This document shows positions 34,024 through 43,270 of a stretch of 64,000 nt of DNA, one piece after another. A program made the translations under genes and the position numbers. Every line of letters begins with the position of its first letter. The first letter of the stretch is position 1. The stretch comes from a virus: IMG/VR virus record IMGVR_UViG_3300012931_000019, positions 18,154 to 82,153 of that record; one strand, 5' to 3'. The notes beneath the pieces were generated by a model that did no database searches, had not been told where the DNA came from, and saw only the letters and a program-made list of their open reading frames with translations.

Positions 34024-34482
34024 ATGACAACCTCATTCGATGAGATATATGATTTAGCATTAGTAAGTTTTAGAGATTATAAGCTTGATCAACTTTATGA
34101 TATTTCAGAAAGTGATTTTAAGAATGTGCTTCAAGGATATCTTTTTAAGGCAATTCCTAAATTTACTAATTGTAAAAAAGATTTGGAAGATATAAATACA
34201 ACAACTAAACAATTTAATTCAATATTAACTTTGACTGAACAGGTTATTTTATCTGATTGTACTGTAATTGAATGGATGACACCTAAAATATTAGATATTA
34301 CACAAATGGAATTGCATTTGAATGATACCGATTACAAACATTATTCTGAACAACAGAATTTAAAAGGTAAACAAGATGCCCAAAATGTTTTAAGAGAGAA
34401 AATAAATCAAGATATGGTAAATTATGGATTAAAGAATATTCCTTGGTCGGAGTGGGCAGGAGGGAATTTCTTTGGAACATAA
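34024..34482 (+). CDS. Probable head-tail connector protein
   Basis: The 152-residue protein starts MTTSFDEIYDLALVSFRDYK and has DSESDFKNVLQGYLFKAIPKF-like helices, then LDITQMELHLNDTDYKHYSEQQNL. The pattern matches small phage proteins between capsid and tail genes taken as connector or baseplate-attachment parts. ATG 34024 follows GTGAGGTGAAAAT. It overlaps the next gene by 11 bases. Confidence 0.55.
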   Translation: MTTSFDEIYDLALVSFRDYKLDQLYDISESDFKNVLQGYLFKAIPKFTNCKKDLEDINTTTKQFNSILTLTEQVILSDCTVIEWMTPKILDITQMELHLNDTDYKHYSEQQNLKGKQDAQNVLREKINQDMVNYGLKNIPWSEWAGGNFFGT

Positions 34483-34807
34483 AGAATTACTTATTAAATA
34501 TTATAAAAGACTAATAAATAACATCTATAAATGTTTGCCGATTTTTGAAGGGGTAAAATATAAGACTAAAGAAATTATATATCTTCCTGAAGAAGCTTAT
34601 AAAAACTATCAAATTCATTTGGGTAATTTATTAGTTGAAATATATGGTAATTGTCAACTTTTCTTTTGTTCAGATAACTCTATTAAGCTCACCAGTATAA
34701 TGAAAGGCATGATTACAGAAACAGAACATACAAGTATAAAGCGTTTGACGATGGAATGTATTAATCTTTGTAAGAAAATTATAAAAGAGATTGAAGAGAA
34801 GGAGTGA
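34472..34807 (+). CDS. Hypothetical protein, likely head-tail joining
   Basis: TTG 34472 follows AGGAGGGAATTTC. The 111-residue helical protein has two basic segments and ends KKIIKEIEEKE. It is translationally coupled to both neighbours. Small helical proteins here often complete the head-tail joint, but the sequence itself is not diagnostic. Confidence 0.55.
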   Translation: MEHKELLIKYYKRLINNIYKCLPIFEGVKYKTKEIIYLPEEAYKNYQIHLGNLLVEIYGNCQLFFCSDNSIKLTSIMKGMITETEHTSIKRLTMECINLCKKIIKEIEEKE

Positions 34808-34812
34808 ATACT

Positions 34813-36072
34813 ATGTCTTTACCAATTTATGAATCGTGGAAAAAAGTAGCAGTAACTCCTTCTGAATATTGGAAAGAAAGTTTACAAGCATTAAGTAATA
34901 ATACTTTTGAAAATGCCAGTGATGTTTTTACTGTACAAGAAGAACAAACCTTTGGTGCATTAGATTGGTCATCTGATTTAACTGTTAGAATTACTCATGT
35001 ATTTTCAGATAGACAAACCGGAGAAAAATTAGGTGATGATTTTAGAAATTTAATATTTCCTGATTTAACACGCACATGTGTTTTAGGGCAAAGGTATTCA
35101 TTTGATAGTAATTATTGGATTACAACTAATACAGATAAATATAAGTATCCTACAATTTCAGCAGTTATCCGCAGATGTAACAATGTATTAAAAAATTATG
35201 ATTCCGATGGTGTATTACATACTGAGCCTTGCATTATTGACTATACGGTTAGAAGTGTTGATTTTGATTTTAATCAAAATATTATTATTCCTGATGGACA
35301 TACGACAATAATCATTCAAGGGAATGATTGGACTAAGACTTTTAAATTAAATCAAAGATTTATGTTTGGTGGTCAGGCATGGAAATGTACTTACTTGAAC
35401 AATTATCAGAGAACAAGCACTCTTGATGAAGATAGTGTAAATATTATTCGTATGGTTTTAATGAAAGATTCAATAGATACAGCTAACGATAATGTAACAG
35501 AAAATATTCCAAATGAAAATCAGTACGTATATACAATTTCTATTGATCAAACTGATTTTGAAGGAAATGTTGATGATACTGGTACAATTACGGCAAGTAT
35601 TTTTCTGAATGGGGAATTGGTGGACAAAGATATTACATTTACCAGTTCTGATACTGATATTGCAACGATTAATTCTACCAGCGGAGCTTATACTTTGATT
35701 GCCGAGGGTGATGTGACATTTACCGCTACTATGACTGATAATAGTTTAATTAGTGATTCCGTAAATGTTACAGTAACCGCAAGTGTAGTAGATACATATC
35801 AGGTTATTATTAGTCCAAGTGTGAATGAAATATATTTTGACGAATCCCAGAGTTATTCATGTTATTTATATAAAAATAATGAACAACAGAGTGGCAGTGT
35901 AAGTGTAAGTGCTTCTGGAATTTCAACTACTTATTATACACTGACGATTGTAGACGGAAATCATTTTACAATAACCAATCTAAAGGCTTATAGTGCTGGA
36001 AAGTTAACCTTGACCTGTACGTTGAGTAGCTATTCAAGTACTTTAGAAATCAGCTTAAAAGGTGCATTTTAA
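34813..36072 (+). CDS. Virion protein with C-terminal Ig-like domains
   Basis: ATG 34813 has AAGGAG 9 bases upstream. Residues 1-225 form a head-closure or tail-completion-like domain (IYESWKKVAVTPSEYW, TKTFKLNQRFMFGGQAWKCTYLN). Residues about 235-320 and 325-419 are two Ig-like (BIG2-type) domains (ITFTSSDTDIATINSTSGAY; SVSVSASGISTTYYTLTIVDG). Such Ig domains on phage virions are thought to bind cell-surface or mucin sugars. The fusion exposes them at the neck, if the N-terminal call is right. Confidence 0.65.
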   Translation: MSLPIYESWKKVAVTPSEYWKESLQALSNNTFENASDVFTVQEEQTFGALDWSSDLTVRITHVFSDRQTGEKLGDDFRNLIFPDLTRTCVLGQRYSFDSNYWITTNTDKYKYPTISAVIRRCNNVLKNYDSDGVLHTEPCIIDYTVRSVDFDFNQNIIIPDGHTTIIIQGNDWTKTFKLNQRFMFGGQAWKCTYLNNYQRTSTLDEDSVNIIRMVLMKDSIDTANDNVTENIPNENQYVYTISIDQTDFEGNVDDTGTITASIFLNGELVDKDITFTSSDTDIATINSTSGAYTLIAEGDVTFTATMTDNSLISDSVNVTVTASVVDTYQVIISPSVNEIYFDESQSYSCYLYKNNEQQSGSVSVSASGISTTYYTLTIVDGNHFTITNLKAYSAGKLTLTCTLSSYSSTLEISLKGAF

Positions 36073-36100
36073 TGGAATTTTATAAAGGAGGTAATGTAGT

Positions 36101-36604
36101 TTGGGATATTTTAAAGAGTTAAATCAAAATATAAATGTTATTCTTAAATTGATTTTTAAAAATCAAGATTTATTAAAATATTTAAAATATGGAGATGAAC
36201 TTCCTCTTAGCAATCCAGACATAATATCTCCTAGAAGTTTAATAAATGAAAATATATTTTTAACACCAAAAACCCCAGATGCCATAACAGAACAATGCTC
36301 TATTCTTAATATATATTTTATTTCTAGCAAACCTTATAGAAAGAACAGTGGTTTTCGAGAATTGTATTTATGTTTTGATATTATGTGTCATTTGGATATT
36401 TGGATGTTAGATGATAGTAAAATAAGACCTTATTGCATTTGTGAAGAAATTGATACCATGTTTAACAACCAACAAATTTCCGAGTTATCACTTAACAGGG
36501 TTTATTTTGAGAATGATGTGATAGTAAAATACTCTGATTATTTTTATGGTTATAGATTAACTTATAAATTATCAAGTGATTCAAATGTGGGGTGTCGAGA
36601 GTGA
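36101..36604 (+). CDS. Probable tail terminator or completion protein
   Basis: TTG 36101 follows AAAGGAGGTAATG. The 167-residue protein (MGYFKELNQNINVILKLIF start) has LYLCFDIMCHLDIWMLDDSKIRPY and SLNRVYFENDVIVKYSDYFYGYRL, a mixed alpha/beta pattern found in tail completion proteins. It lies two genes before the tail tube gene. Assignment is by context. Confidence 0.5.
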   Translation: MGYFKELNQNINVILKLIFKNQDLLKYLKYGDELPLSNPDIISPRSLINENIFLTPKTPDAITEQCSILNIYFISSKPYRKNSGFRELYLCFDIMCHLDIWMLDDSKIRPYCICEEIDTMFNNQQISELSLNRVYFENDVIVKYSDYFYGYRLTYKLSSDSNVGCRE

Positions 36605-37320
36605 TAGATGAATTAATGCTGTTAAAGGGACATGATTATAAATTAAAAAATAAGGTCACTATTAAACATCCTACTTTGCAGGAGATATATGATTTTGGTG
36701 AAGAAGAGTATTATAAAATTGTTCATATTTTTACCTGTCAACCCTACGAATATATGGTTTATTTGGATGATGTGGGAATTGATTATGAAACTATTGATGC
36801 TTACGATTTATTTATTATGCTCTATAATTCTGGGATGTACTTAAATGGATTGAAATGGTTAATGGATATTGATGATTTTATTTTGAGTCAGTATGTTAAA
36901 AATGGAATGGTTTGTCTCTTTTCTAAAAAAAAAGATTTTGTTTTGGATAAATTTATCTATTATCAAATTTCTGAATATTTACAAAAAATTAATTTTGTTA
37001 ATATCAAGAGTCAATATAATCCAGCTAACAGTATTACTAAAAAGAAAATTATTGAACAAGAACGGAAAAAGCTGAAAAGACAAAAAAATAAAGAATTTAA
37101 ATCAATATTAAAAAGTAAAATTTCAGCATTGGTATGGGGGAATACATCCGGTATTTCTTTGAAAAATGTTTGGGATTTATATATATATCAAATGTATGAT
37201 GGTTTATATAGATTAAATAAAATAAAAAATTATAACAATGTAATGAACGGCTATTATTTCGGTACGGTTGATATTAAAAAAGTCAATATGGATGAAATAA
37301 ATTGGCTGTCAGAAATTTAA
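36592..37320 (+). CDS. Hypothetical tail-region protein
   Basis: GTG 36592 or GTG 36601 may start this gene, which overlaps its predecessor. The protein of about 240 residues has HPTLQEIYDFGEEEYYKIVH, a pattern found in conserved phage proteins next to tail genes, then a long basic helix (IEQERKKLKRQKNKEF) and a WGNTSGISLKNVWDLYIYQMYDGL end. Function unknown. Confidence 0.6.
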   Translation: MSRVIDELMLLKGHDYKLKNKVTIKHPTLQEIYDFGEEEYYKIVHIFTCQPYEYMVYLDDVGIDYETIDAYDLFIMLYNSGMYLNGLKWLMDIDDFILSQYVKNGMVCLFSKKKDFVLDKFIYYQISEYLQKINFVNIKSQYNPANSITKKKIIEQERKKLKRQKNKEFKSILKSKISALVWGNTSGISLKNVWDLYIYQMYDGLYRLNKIKNYNNVMNGYYFGTVDIKKVNMDEINWLSEI

Positions 37321-37340
37321 TAACATAAGGAGGAAGATAT

Positions 37341-38150
37341 ATGTCTATTGATACTTCAAAATTTGCCCTGCAAGCTGTATTTGAAGTTAAGGTTTTTGAC
37401 CTTGATACAGGTGTTTGTTTAGCATTGCTTGATGATTTAAAGGAAACAACTTGGGAAAATAATGGTGAGGTTGTTTATGCACAGGGTGGCAGAGGTAATC
37501 CTAAAATTATAGGGTTTGGACATTCTAAAACGTCTACATTGAGTACCCAAAATGCAGTAATTATAGCTGGAGCATTAGCTATACAAACTGGTACAGATAT
37601 GGAAACAGTAACTAGTTCTACAGCAGTTACTTTTACAGATATCTTAACTGTGACCGATGATGCGGCTACTACTACTTTTACAGCTACGGGAACAACCGGA
37701 GCTGAAATTGGTTTCGCATATGTTCTCAATGATGATGGAACATTAGGCACGATGTATACCCAAGCGGCGACAGTGGCAACTGGTAAATTTACATATACCA
37801 CTGGAACTAAGAAAATTACGTTTAATACTGATGAAGTTACAGACTCAACAAAAATTATTGTATTTTATAAGCCTACACTTGCATCTGGATTACATATTGT
37901 AAATGAAACTGATGCATTTGCTAAGAATGTTAAAATTATTGCAGATGGTTTATTTAGAGATACTTGTAGTAGTGTAGATTATGCTGGACAGCTAATTTTT
38001 GATAAAGCAAAAACACAAGAAGGGTATACTTTTACTTTAACTGCAAGTGGCGATCCTGCTGTTCAAGATTTGAAGTTTGAAGCACTTAAATCTTGTACTG
38101 CTAATAAATTGTGGGATTTGTATATTTACAGCGAAGATGATTTGTCATAA
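37341..38150 (+). CDS. Major tail tube protein with inserted beta domain
   Basis: ATG 37341 follows AAGGAGGAAGATAT. The N- and C-terminal parts (FEVKVFDLDTGVCLALLDDL; GQLIFDKAKTQEGYTFTLTASG) fit a tail tube fold; residues about 85-190 are a Thr-rich beta insert (FTATGTTGAEIGFAYVL). Length 269. It is followed by a strong terminator, usual for abundant structural proteins. It is likely the tube subunit. Confidence 0.65.
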   Translation: MSIDTSKFALQAVFEVKVFDLDTGVCLALLDDLKETTWENNGEVVYAQGGRGNPKIIGFGHSKTSTLSTQNAVIIAGALAIQTGTDMETVTSSTAVTFTDILTVTDDAATTTFTATGTTGAEIGFAYVLNDDGTLGTMYTQAATVATGKFTYTTGTKKITFNTDEVTDSTKIIVFYKPTLASGLHIVNETDAFAKNVKIIADGLFRDTCSSVDYAGQLIFDKAKTQEGYTFTLTASGDPAVQDLKFEALKSCTANKLWDLYIYSEDDLS

Positions 38151-38160
38151 AAATAAAAAT

Positions 38161-38184
38161 AAATAGGGTTTAAAAGCCCTATTT
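38161..38184 (+). terminator. Factor-independent terminator after the tail tube gene
   Basis: AAATAGGG (38161-38168) pairs with CCCTATTT (38177-38184). It lies 10 bases past the stop of the tail tube gene. Confidence 0.65.
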
Positions 38185-38227
38185 CATCCTATTTTTATTA
38201 TAAAGATGGGATGGGAAAGGGCTTTTT

Positions 38228-38389
38228 ATGGGTATTAAATTATATTGTAAAATATGCGGCAAGGAATTAAAATCTTGTATGTCTTGTTATGAAAGTGGGT
38301 TGCTTTATTGGAAAAATATTGCTTGTTGCAAAGAACATTTTATTGAGTATATAAACAAGGAAAGTGAAAGGAGAAGATTAGAAAAATGA
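38228..38389 (+). CDS. Small zinc-finger-like protein (53 aa)
   Basis: ATG 38228 follows GGGAAAGGGCTTTTT. The product starts MGIKLYCKICGKELKSCMSC and has further CC-x-EH, so it can form a treble-clef or ribbon zinc site. Its stop overlaps the next start (ATGA), showing translational coupling. It is probably a regulator or assembly factor; function unknown. Confidence 0.65.
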   Translation: MGIKLYCKICGKELKSCMSCYESGLLYWKNIACCKEHFIEYINKESERRRLEK

Positions 38390-38685
38390 AAGACTTACAT
38401 AGTTATGGTATGAAATATTCTATCAGAATGAAGTCCTTCGAAGGGGATTCTATTCACGATATTAAGGATTTTTATATCAATGATGCGGAAGACAATAAAT
38501 TTATTTCTGATTTAAATGATTTAGATTTTAATCTTTTAGATGCACAATATTTTATTATAACTGGATTTGTTTTTAAAGATATAATTGAAAAATTATGTAA
38601 AGAACAATATGATCTTGGATATAAACAAGGACAGAAAGAAAAAATTAAAAAGGTTCAAGAAAATGAACCATCTAATAATGAGTAG
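38386..38685 (+). CDS. Hypothetical protein, possible tail chaperone
   Basis: The 99-residue protein starts MKDLHSYGMKYSIRMKSFEG and has a charged C-terminal helix (YKQGQKEKIKKVQENEPSNNE). ATG 38386 overlaps the upstream stop; GAAAGGAG lies 13-20 bases upstream. Place after the tail tube recalls tail assembly chaperones, but there is no visible slippery site. Confidence 0.45.
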   Translation: MKDLHSYGMKYSIRMKSFEGDSIHDIKDFYINDAEDNKFISDLNDLDFNLLDAQYFIITGFVFKDIIEKLCKEQYDLGYKQGQKEKIKKVQENEPSNNE

Positions 38686-38714
38686 GTAGTTTTTATACTA
38701 CCTACTTAACTTAT

Positions 38715-38882
38715 GTTGAAATTTCAACGCCAAATCTTTAAACTTTTTAATCTTAGATTTTTTATAATCTTAACACAATCTTTTAGCCACACGGCGAAAT
38801 TTCAACAATAAACAAAATACAAAATAATATCAATTGGAAGTTTTAACAGATTCTTAATAAAAATAAACGTTAGAATTTCAAC
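38715..38882. repeat. Three copies of the dispersed palindrome
   Basis: GTTGAAATTTCAAC (38715-38728, perfect), GGCGAAATTTCAAC (38793-38806) and GTTAGAATTTCAAC (38869-38882) lie in the 275-bp gap before the spike operon, spaced 78 and 76 bp. A hairpin AGTAGGTAGT/ACTACCTACT overlaps the preceding stop (about 38682-38707). Confidence 0.7.
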
Positions 38883-38960
38883 ATTTTCGAAAATGAATTT
38901 TAAGGGAAAATCCCTTTTAAATAAAAAGAAATAACGAAATAACGAAAAGAGGTAATTTTT

Positions 38961-39299
38961 ATGATGACAATGAGTGATCGTTGGGTCTTTCAAAATGAAG
39001 CTACAACGACAGCAGATGGAGAAGCATTATTTTCTGGTAGATGGGATCAAGTAACTATATATATTACTGGAACTGCTACAAGTAGCACAGTAGTATTTGA
39101 AGGTTCTGACAAGGATGGAAATTGGTACAGTTTACCAGCTTTTAAAATGCCAGATTATACTTTAGCATCACAAACTACAGAACTTGATGAAGCATGGGTA
39201 ATAGATTTATCTAAATGGTATTCTGTTAGAGCGAGAATTGATTCAATTTCAGGTGGTTACATAACTATTGTTGGAAAAGTGGTGAACTCTAATGGTTAA
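38961..39299 (+). CDS. Small beta-rich virion protein
   Basis: ATG 38961 follows AAAAGAGGTAATTTTT. The 112-residue protein (MMTMSDRWVFQNEATTTADG start) is all-beta, with WDQVTIYITGTATSSTVVFEG and VVNSNG end, like small tail or decoration proteins. It overlaps the spike gene by 8 bases, so both probably belong to the same fiber complex. Confidence 0.6.
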   Translation: MMTMSDRWVFQNEATTTADGEALFSGRWDQVTIYITGTATSSTVVFEGSDKDGNWYSLPAFKMPDYTLASQTTELDEAWVIDLSKWYSVRARIDSISGGYITIVGKVVNSNG

Positions 39300-41679
39300 T
39301 CAAGATATTATAGGATTAGCAGTAAATGCTCTTAGAAATGCAAATGTCGATCCTTCCAATTATTTATATGTAGCTAAATCTGGAAGCGATTTAACGGGCG
39401 ATGGGAGTGCAGGAAAACCATATTTAACAGTTCAAAATGCTATTGATAATGCAAGTTCTGGTACAACACTGTTTATTTATCCCGGCACATATACAGAAAA
39501 TTTAACTTTAAAAGCTGGTGTGAATTTAACTACTTCAGCTAAATATAATACATATATTGTTGGTACAGTTACGGCAGATTTTACAGGTACAATTTTTGCG
39601 GAAAAAATTATATTTAAAAGTGCTACTGGTACAGTTCTTGATTTTAAAGGAACGGGAGTTCAAAATTTTCAATGTGCAATGTGTAATTTTGAATCTACTG
39701 GCACAAATGCAAATAGTGCAATTAATTGGACTAATAGTAATGCAAGTAGTAAAATATCGCTTAGTGATGGTGTTGTAACAGCTTATAGCTCTGCTTCAGG
39801 TGCAAGAGCATTTACAAGTTCTTCAATTGCCGCAGGAAGTTTAATTGCAAGCAATACTACATTCCAAGTATTAGATAATTTGGATAATATATGTATCAAT
39901 CTTGCGGGTTCACTTGTATTTACACATACATTAGATGCTATTAATGGACAGGTTGTTACAGCAAATACTGCAAGATTTTTAATTACGTTGGTTAGTTTAA
40001 CTACAAATACAGTACCTGTATTAGTTCATAACTCAACAAATACTACTTCTAGTGTGGCATCGAGTGTTGTTGTAACAACTACGGCAAGTCCAGTTATAAC
40101 AGGAATAGGAGCTTTTGCTCATGTTGCTATTATGTATGGAGGAACTGGTGCAGGTGGAAGTAGTACGATTAATGGAGGTTTAGGGCCAATTGGATTGCCA
40201 ATGGGGAGTGTTAAATTAAGATCGTCATCATTGGTTCCCGCCAACCAAATATCACTTGGATATAATACCGGAGCTTTTGAATTTACGGGAAGTGATTTAT
40301 ATCATACTATAAATACTAATAGATATAAAATGTCTATTTATCCAGAAGTTTATGCTTCACATACTTTATATGTAGATAATTCTCGTACCGATACATATAC
40401 TCCAGACGGTAGTGAGTCAAAACCGTATACTGATGTGCAAAGCGCACATAATGCAATAGGCGGGACTAATTATTTAACAGTAAATCAAAATAGTGTTGAA
40501 ACTGATTTAACTGGATTTGCGGCTAAATTAAGTGCTACATTATCAAGAGATACGACGGAATATAGGTTTGGAAGCGCATCGTTAAAAATTGTTACTCCGG
40601 GAACTGTGTCTGGTGAAGGTGTTACTTTAACAGGAAGTACCGTAACAGCATCAGTTAGTTATACTGCGGAAGTTTGGGTAAAAGGTTCAGGAACAGTTAC
40701 TTTGGCTCTACAGGAACAAACTTCAGGTGGAGTAGTTGTTGGTACTACCACAAAAGCAATCACGCTCTCATCTGTATGGACACGATATGAAATAGCAAGA
40801 ACATTTGGTACAACTGGTGTTTCGGCTGTAGTTTTATTATATACTTCTAGTACACAAGCTATTACTTTTTATGCGGATGGATTCAGAGTCGGATTAACTT
40901 CTCTTGTACCAAGTATTACTAATACTTATGGAATATCTGTAGCGTTGGGCATAAGGTATACTGGAACTTTAGACATTTGGAGAGATTATTTAACAATTTA
41001 TGGTCAAGGAGCGACAAAGGGTGCAGGATTTAAAGGGACAATTAATAATTGGTCGCCTCATCTAACAATATATGGTGTTCATTTAGTAGGAACTTCGAGT
41101 GCAACTAGAGATTGTTATTTTAATCAAACTATGAATGGTGATTATCTTCTTGAATTTAAAGAATGTAGATTGTCATATTGTACAATGAATGTTTCATCTA
41201 CGGGTACTACGGCTCAGAAAAATAATTCATATATACAAATTACGGGTGATTCTAATCTTTGGCAAAATAATACAATCAATATAACGGGCATAAATGGTTT
41301 TGCAGGAATGACTGGTGGTGCGTATGTGTCTAATACTGTTACTGTAACAGATAGTTATTTTTGTCCCGGCTGTTCTTGTGTGGATAGTTGCACAGTTAAT
41401 CTTGAGAGTGGCTCAACAAGTGAATTTTTTAGTATGTATGCAGTACGAAATACTACAAATCTCAAAACAGGTGCGACGCTATATGCTGATATTACTGCGC
41501 TGGCAGATATGAGCAATACGTTTAATAATACAGGCGGTACATTGATTCGCGTATCAGACCCACAAGTAAGAACTACAGTGCTTACTGGACTATCCACATC
41601 GACGAGTGCGGCAATTACCGAAACAGATACAATACTGGAAGCATTAGGGAAATTGCAAGCACAGATTAATGCTCTATAA
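39292..41679 (+). CDS. Beta-helix tail spike with carbohydrate-binding module
   Basis: The 795-residue protein begins with a short helical stretch, then the DUF1565/pectate-lyase-type opening YVAKSGSDLTGDGSAGKPYL and QNAIDNASSGTTLFIYPGTY, with right-handed beta-helix repeats. A second copy of the opening (LYVDNSRTDTYTPDGSESKPY) is near residue 360; between about 390 and 545 lies a jelly-roll carbohydrate-binding-like domain (YTAEVWVKGSGTVTLALQEQ). The C-terminal ETDTILEALGKLQAQINAL is a trimerising helix found in fibers. It likely binds or trims host surface sugars. Confidence 0.75.
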   Translation: MVNQDIIGLAVNALRNANVDPSNYLYVAKSGSDLTGDGSAGKPYLTVQNAIDNASSGTTLFIYPGTYTENLTLKAGVNLTTSAKYNTYIVGTVTADFTGTIFAEKIIFKSATGTVLDFKGTGVQNFQCAMCNFESTGTNANSAINWTNSNASSKISLSDGVVTAYSSASGARAFTSSSIAAGSLIASNTTFQVLDNLDNICINLAGSLVFTHTLDAINGQVVTANTARFLITLVSLTTNTVPVLVHNSTNTTSSVASSVVVTTTASPVITGIGAFAHVAIMYGGTGAGGSSTINGGLGPIGLPMGSVKLRSSSLVPANQISLGYNTGAFEFTGSDLYHTINTNRYKMSIYPEVYASHTLYVDNSRTDTYTPDGSESKPYTDVQSAHNAIGGTNYLTVNQNSVETDLTGFAAKLSATLSRDTTEYRFGSASLKIVTPGTVSGEGVTLTGSTVTASVSYTAEVWVKGSGTVTLALQEQTSGGVVVGTTTKAITLSSVWTRYEIARTFGTTGVSAVVLLYTSSTQAITFYADGFRVGLTSLVPSITNTYGISVALGIRYTGTLDIWRDYLTIYGQGATKGAGFKGTINNWSPHLTIYGVHLVGTSSATRDCYFNQTMNGDYLLEFKECRLSYCTMNVSSTGTTAQKNNSYIQITGDSNLWQNNTINITGINGFAGMTGGAYVSNTVTVTDSYFCPGCSCVDSCTVNLESGSTSEFFSMYAVRNTTNLKTGATLYADITALADMSNTFNNTGGTLIRVSDPQVRTTVLTGLSTSTSAAITETDTILEALGKLQAQINAL

Positions 41680-41835
41680 TATGGGGATAATATAATAGAA
41701 TCAAATTCAGTTTTTAACGGAAGTTTAATAAGGGTGGAGTGAAATATCTTCGTCCTTATTATATTAGATTGAAATCGCAATTTTATATGAATTGAGTTTA
41801 TTAAATAAAATAATAAATAATTTTTAAATTTGTAC

Positions 41836-41863
41836 TTGACATTCTTTTCCAATGTGCTATAAT
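41836..41863 (+). promoter_or_regulatory. Consensus promoter of the accessory block
   Basis: TTGACA (41836-41841), 16-base spacer, TATAAT (41858-41863), preceded by AAATAAAATAATAAATAATT. It drives the membrane protein/agr-like genes and shares the upstream A/T tract of the promoters at 12837, 14344, 49404 and 51419. Confidence 0.85.
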
Positions 41864-41890
41864 ACACATTAGAAAGGATGTTGAGAGAAG

Positions 41891-42295
41891 ATGAATAAGA
41901 TAAGAAAATATGTGACGATACCCGCAGTTATTGGGTCGGTATTAGTAATGATAGCTTTAATATATTATACAAGTAAATTTTATACAAATGCAGAATTATT
42001 ATTCCATCAGAATCAATTTAGCTTTTTTATTGCTTTTGCGTTAATTGTATTGTTTTTAATTCTTCTTTTATTTTATTATATTTTTATTGTAGGTAAAAGA
42101 TTTGAGAAAGCAATGAACGAGAGAGATGTAAAATTTGAGAAAATAATTAATGAAAAAGATGCGAAAATTGAAAGTCTGCTTAACGAAATTATTCAGCAAA
42201 ATGGAATTCATTCACAATGCACAGAAGAACATTTTGATCAAATAATTGAATCGAGTCAGATTATCAATGAATTAATTTTAGATACCAAGGGGTGA
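41891..42295 (+). CDS. Membrane protein with coiled coil, holin-like
   Basis: The 134-residue protein has two membrane segments (about 10-27 and 43-67, FIAFALIVLFLILLLFYYIF) and a charged coiled coil (FEKAMNERDVKFEKIINEKD). Two-TM proteins of this size near the end of a tail operon are often holins or their partners; no lysin gene lies next to it, so the role is uncertain. ATG 41891 follows GAAAGGATGTTGAG, 28 bases past the promoter. Confidence 0.55.
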   Translation: MNKIRKYVTIPAVIGSVLVMIALIYYTSKFYTNAELLFHQNQFSFFIAFALIVLFLILLLFYYIFIVGKRFEKAMNERDVKFEKIINEKDAKIESLLNEIIQQNGIHSQCTEEHFDQIIESSQIINELILDTKG

Positions 42296-42299
42296 TAAT

Positions 42300-42680
42300 T
42301 TGGATGATAATGAAAATATAAATATCATCAATTGGGCTAAGAGAAATTCCATGAAAAATAATCATAATTATTTCTGCAAACTTTTAAAGCATTTTAATAT
42401 AAATGAGTGTGATTATAACTTTTTTTGGAACGGGTATGGGGACTATAGCTTGTTGATCACCTTATCAGCAAAGCAGTATTTAATTGAGATTGATGATAGA
42501 CAAATGTGCTATAATTTATTATTTGAAGCCACAGCGTCAAATCAATGTAGAAAACCGAAATATATCGCACAAACAAATAAGAAAATGGAGCCTATTAAGT
42601 TTTATGGTGAAAACGTTATGTATAAGACATTAAAATATATCATTAATCACTGTAAAAGCAAAGGAGAAAAAATAATATGA
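42300..42680 (+). CDS. Hypothetical protein (126 aa)
   Basis: TTG 42300 follows AAGGGGTGATAAT and nearly abuts the preceding gene, so they are one operon. The protein has many aromatic residues (FFWNGYGDYSLLITL) and two cysteine pairs. I do not recognise it. It overlaps the following membrane protein gene by 4 bases (ATGA). Confidence 0.6.
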   Translation: MDDNENINIINWAKRNSMKNNHNYFCKLLKHFNINECDYNFFWNGYGDYSLLITLSAKQYLIEIDDRQMCYNLLFEATASNQCRKPKYIAQTNKKMEPIKFYGENVMYKTLKYIINHCKSKGEKII

Positions 42681-43135
42681 CACTCATAAGTAAAATTTTT
42701 ATAATGTTTATATTTTCAAGTGTATTTGATGGCTTGATAGTTGTTTCGTATTTTGTTTTGGACAATAATATTGGAAAGCGTTATAACAAATTTATTTATG
42801 GATTTTTTGCAACATCTATGGTAAATGCAATAATGTATGAATTAATGTCTGGTCTTGGATTATGGTTTCAATTAATTTTTATATTATATAGCGGTTTAGT
42901 TTTAGGAATAATATTTAATGTAAATATTAAAAGATCAATATTTTCTGTGTTTAAAGTAATGTGTTTAATGTTGATAATAGAAGCAAGTGTATCTATTTTA
43001 TTGACGGTAATTTTTAAAATTAATATGTTTTCAGTAAATTTTGATGCTAAAACATTGGCATTATGTATGCCACAGAGAATATTAGAATTTATAATTATAT
43101 ATTTTGGGAAGAAAAAAATAATCAAAAAGAGGTGA
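42677..43135 (+). CDS. Multi-pass membrane protein, AgrC sensor-like
   Basis: The 152-residue protein has four to five membrane segments (FIMFIFSSVFDGLIVVSYFV, LWFQLIFILYSGLVLGIIF and others) and a basic end KKKIIKKR. It resembles the membrane half of AgrC-type sensors but lacks any kinase domain. With agrB 130 bases downstream, a truncated receptor or AgrB partner is possible. ATG 42677 overlaps the preceding stop. Confidence 0.55.
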   Translation: MTLISKIFIMFIFSSVFDGLIVVSYFVLDNNIGKRYNKFIYGFFATSMVNAIMYELMSGLGLWFQLIFILYSGLVLGIIFNVNIKRSIFSVFKVMCLMLIIEASVSILLTVIFKINMFSVNFDAKTLALCMPQRILEFIIIYFGKKKIIKKR

Positions 43136-43140
43136 TAATA

Positions 43141-43194
43141 ATGGAACAGGTTCGTTGCAAGTCATGGATTTTTGGTGATACCAGAATCAGATAA
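43141..43194 (+). CDS. 17-residue peptide, possible agrD-like precursor
   Basis: ATG 43141 follows AGAGGTGATAATA, a good binding site, and encodes MEQVRCKSWIFGDTRIR. The cysteine followed by KSWIF could form the thiolactone ring of an autoinducing peptide, and it lies just before agrB. However it lacks the amphipathic leader and acidic tail of usual AgrD proteins, so the call is speculative. Confidence 0.35.
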   Translation: MEQVRCKSWIFGDTRIR

Positions 43195-43220
43195 GTAAAC
43201 AAAAGAATACAAATAATGCG

Positions 43221-43252
43221 GGACTATTAATATTAATAGTCCTTTATTTATT
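43221..43252 (+). terminator. Terminator or attenuator before agrB
   Basis: GGACTATTA (43221-43229) pairs with TAATAGTCC (43234-43242), followed by TTTATTTATTT. It lies between the peptide frame and agrB, so agrB expression may be set by readthrough. Confidence 0.65.
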
Positions 43253-43270
43253 TGTATGGAGGTGAATGGT

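Noticed and set aside
37475-37801. Minus-strand frame of 108 codons, Val/Pro-rich
   Set aside because: It mirrors the repetitive Thr-rich insert of the tail tube gene and has no start signals.
38386-38685. Programmed frameshift for tail chaperones
   Set aside because: I looked for a slippery heptamer with an overlapping downstream frame near the 38386 and 44550 genes and saw none that extends a product.
41355-41867. Open frame of 170 codons on the minus strand
   Set aside because: It lies opposite the spike gene and the promoter at 41836, has no ribosome binding site, and its composition is that of a mirror of the Thr/Ser-rich spike.
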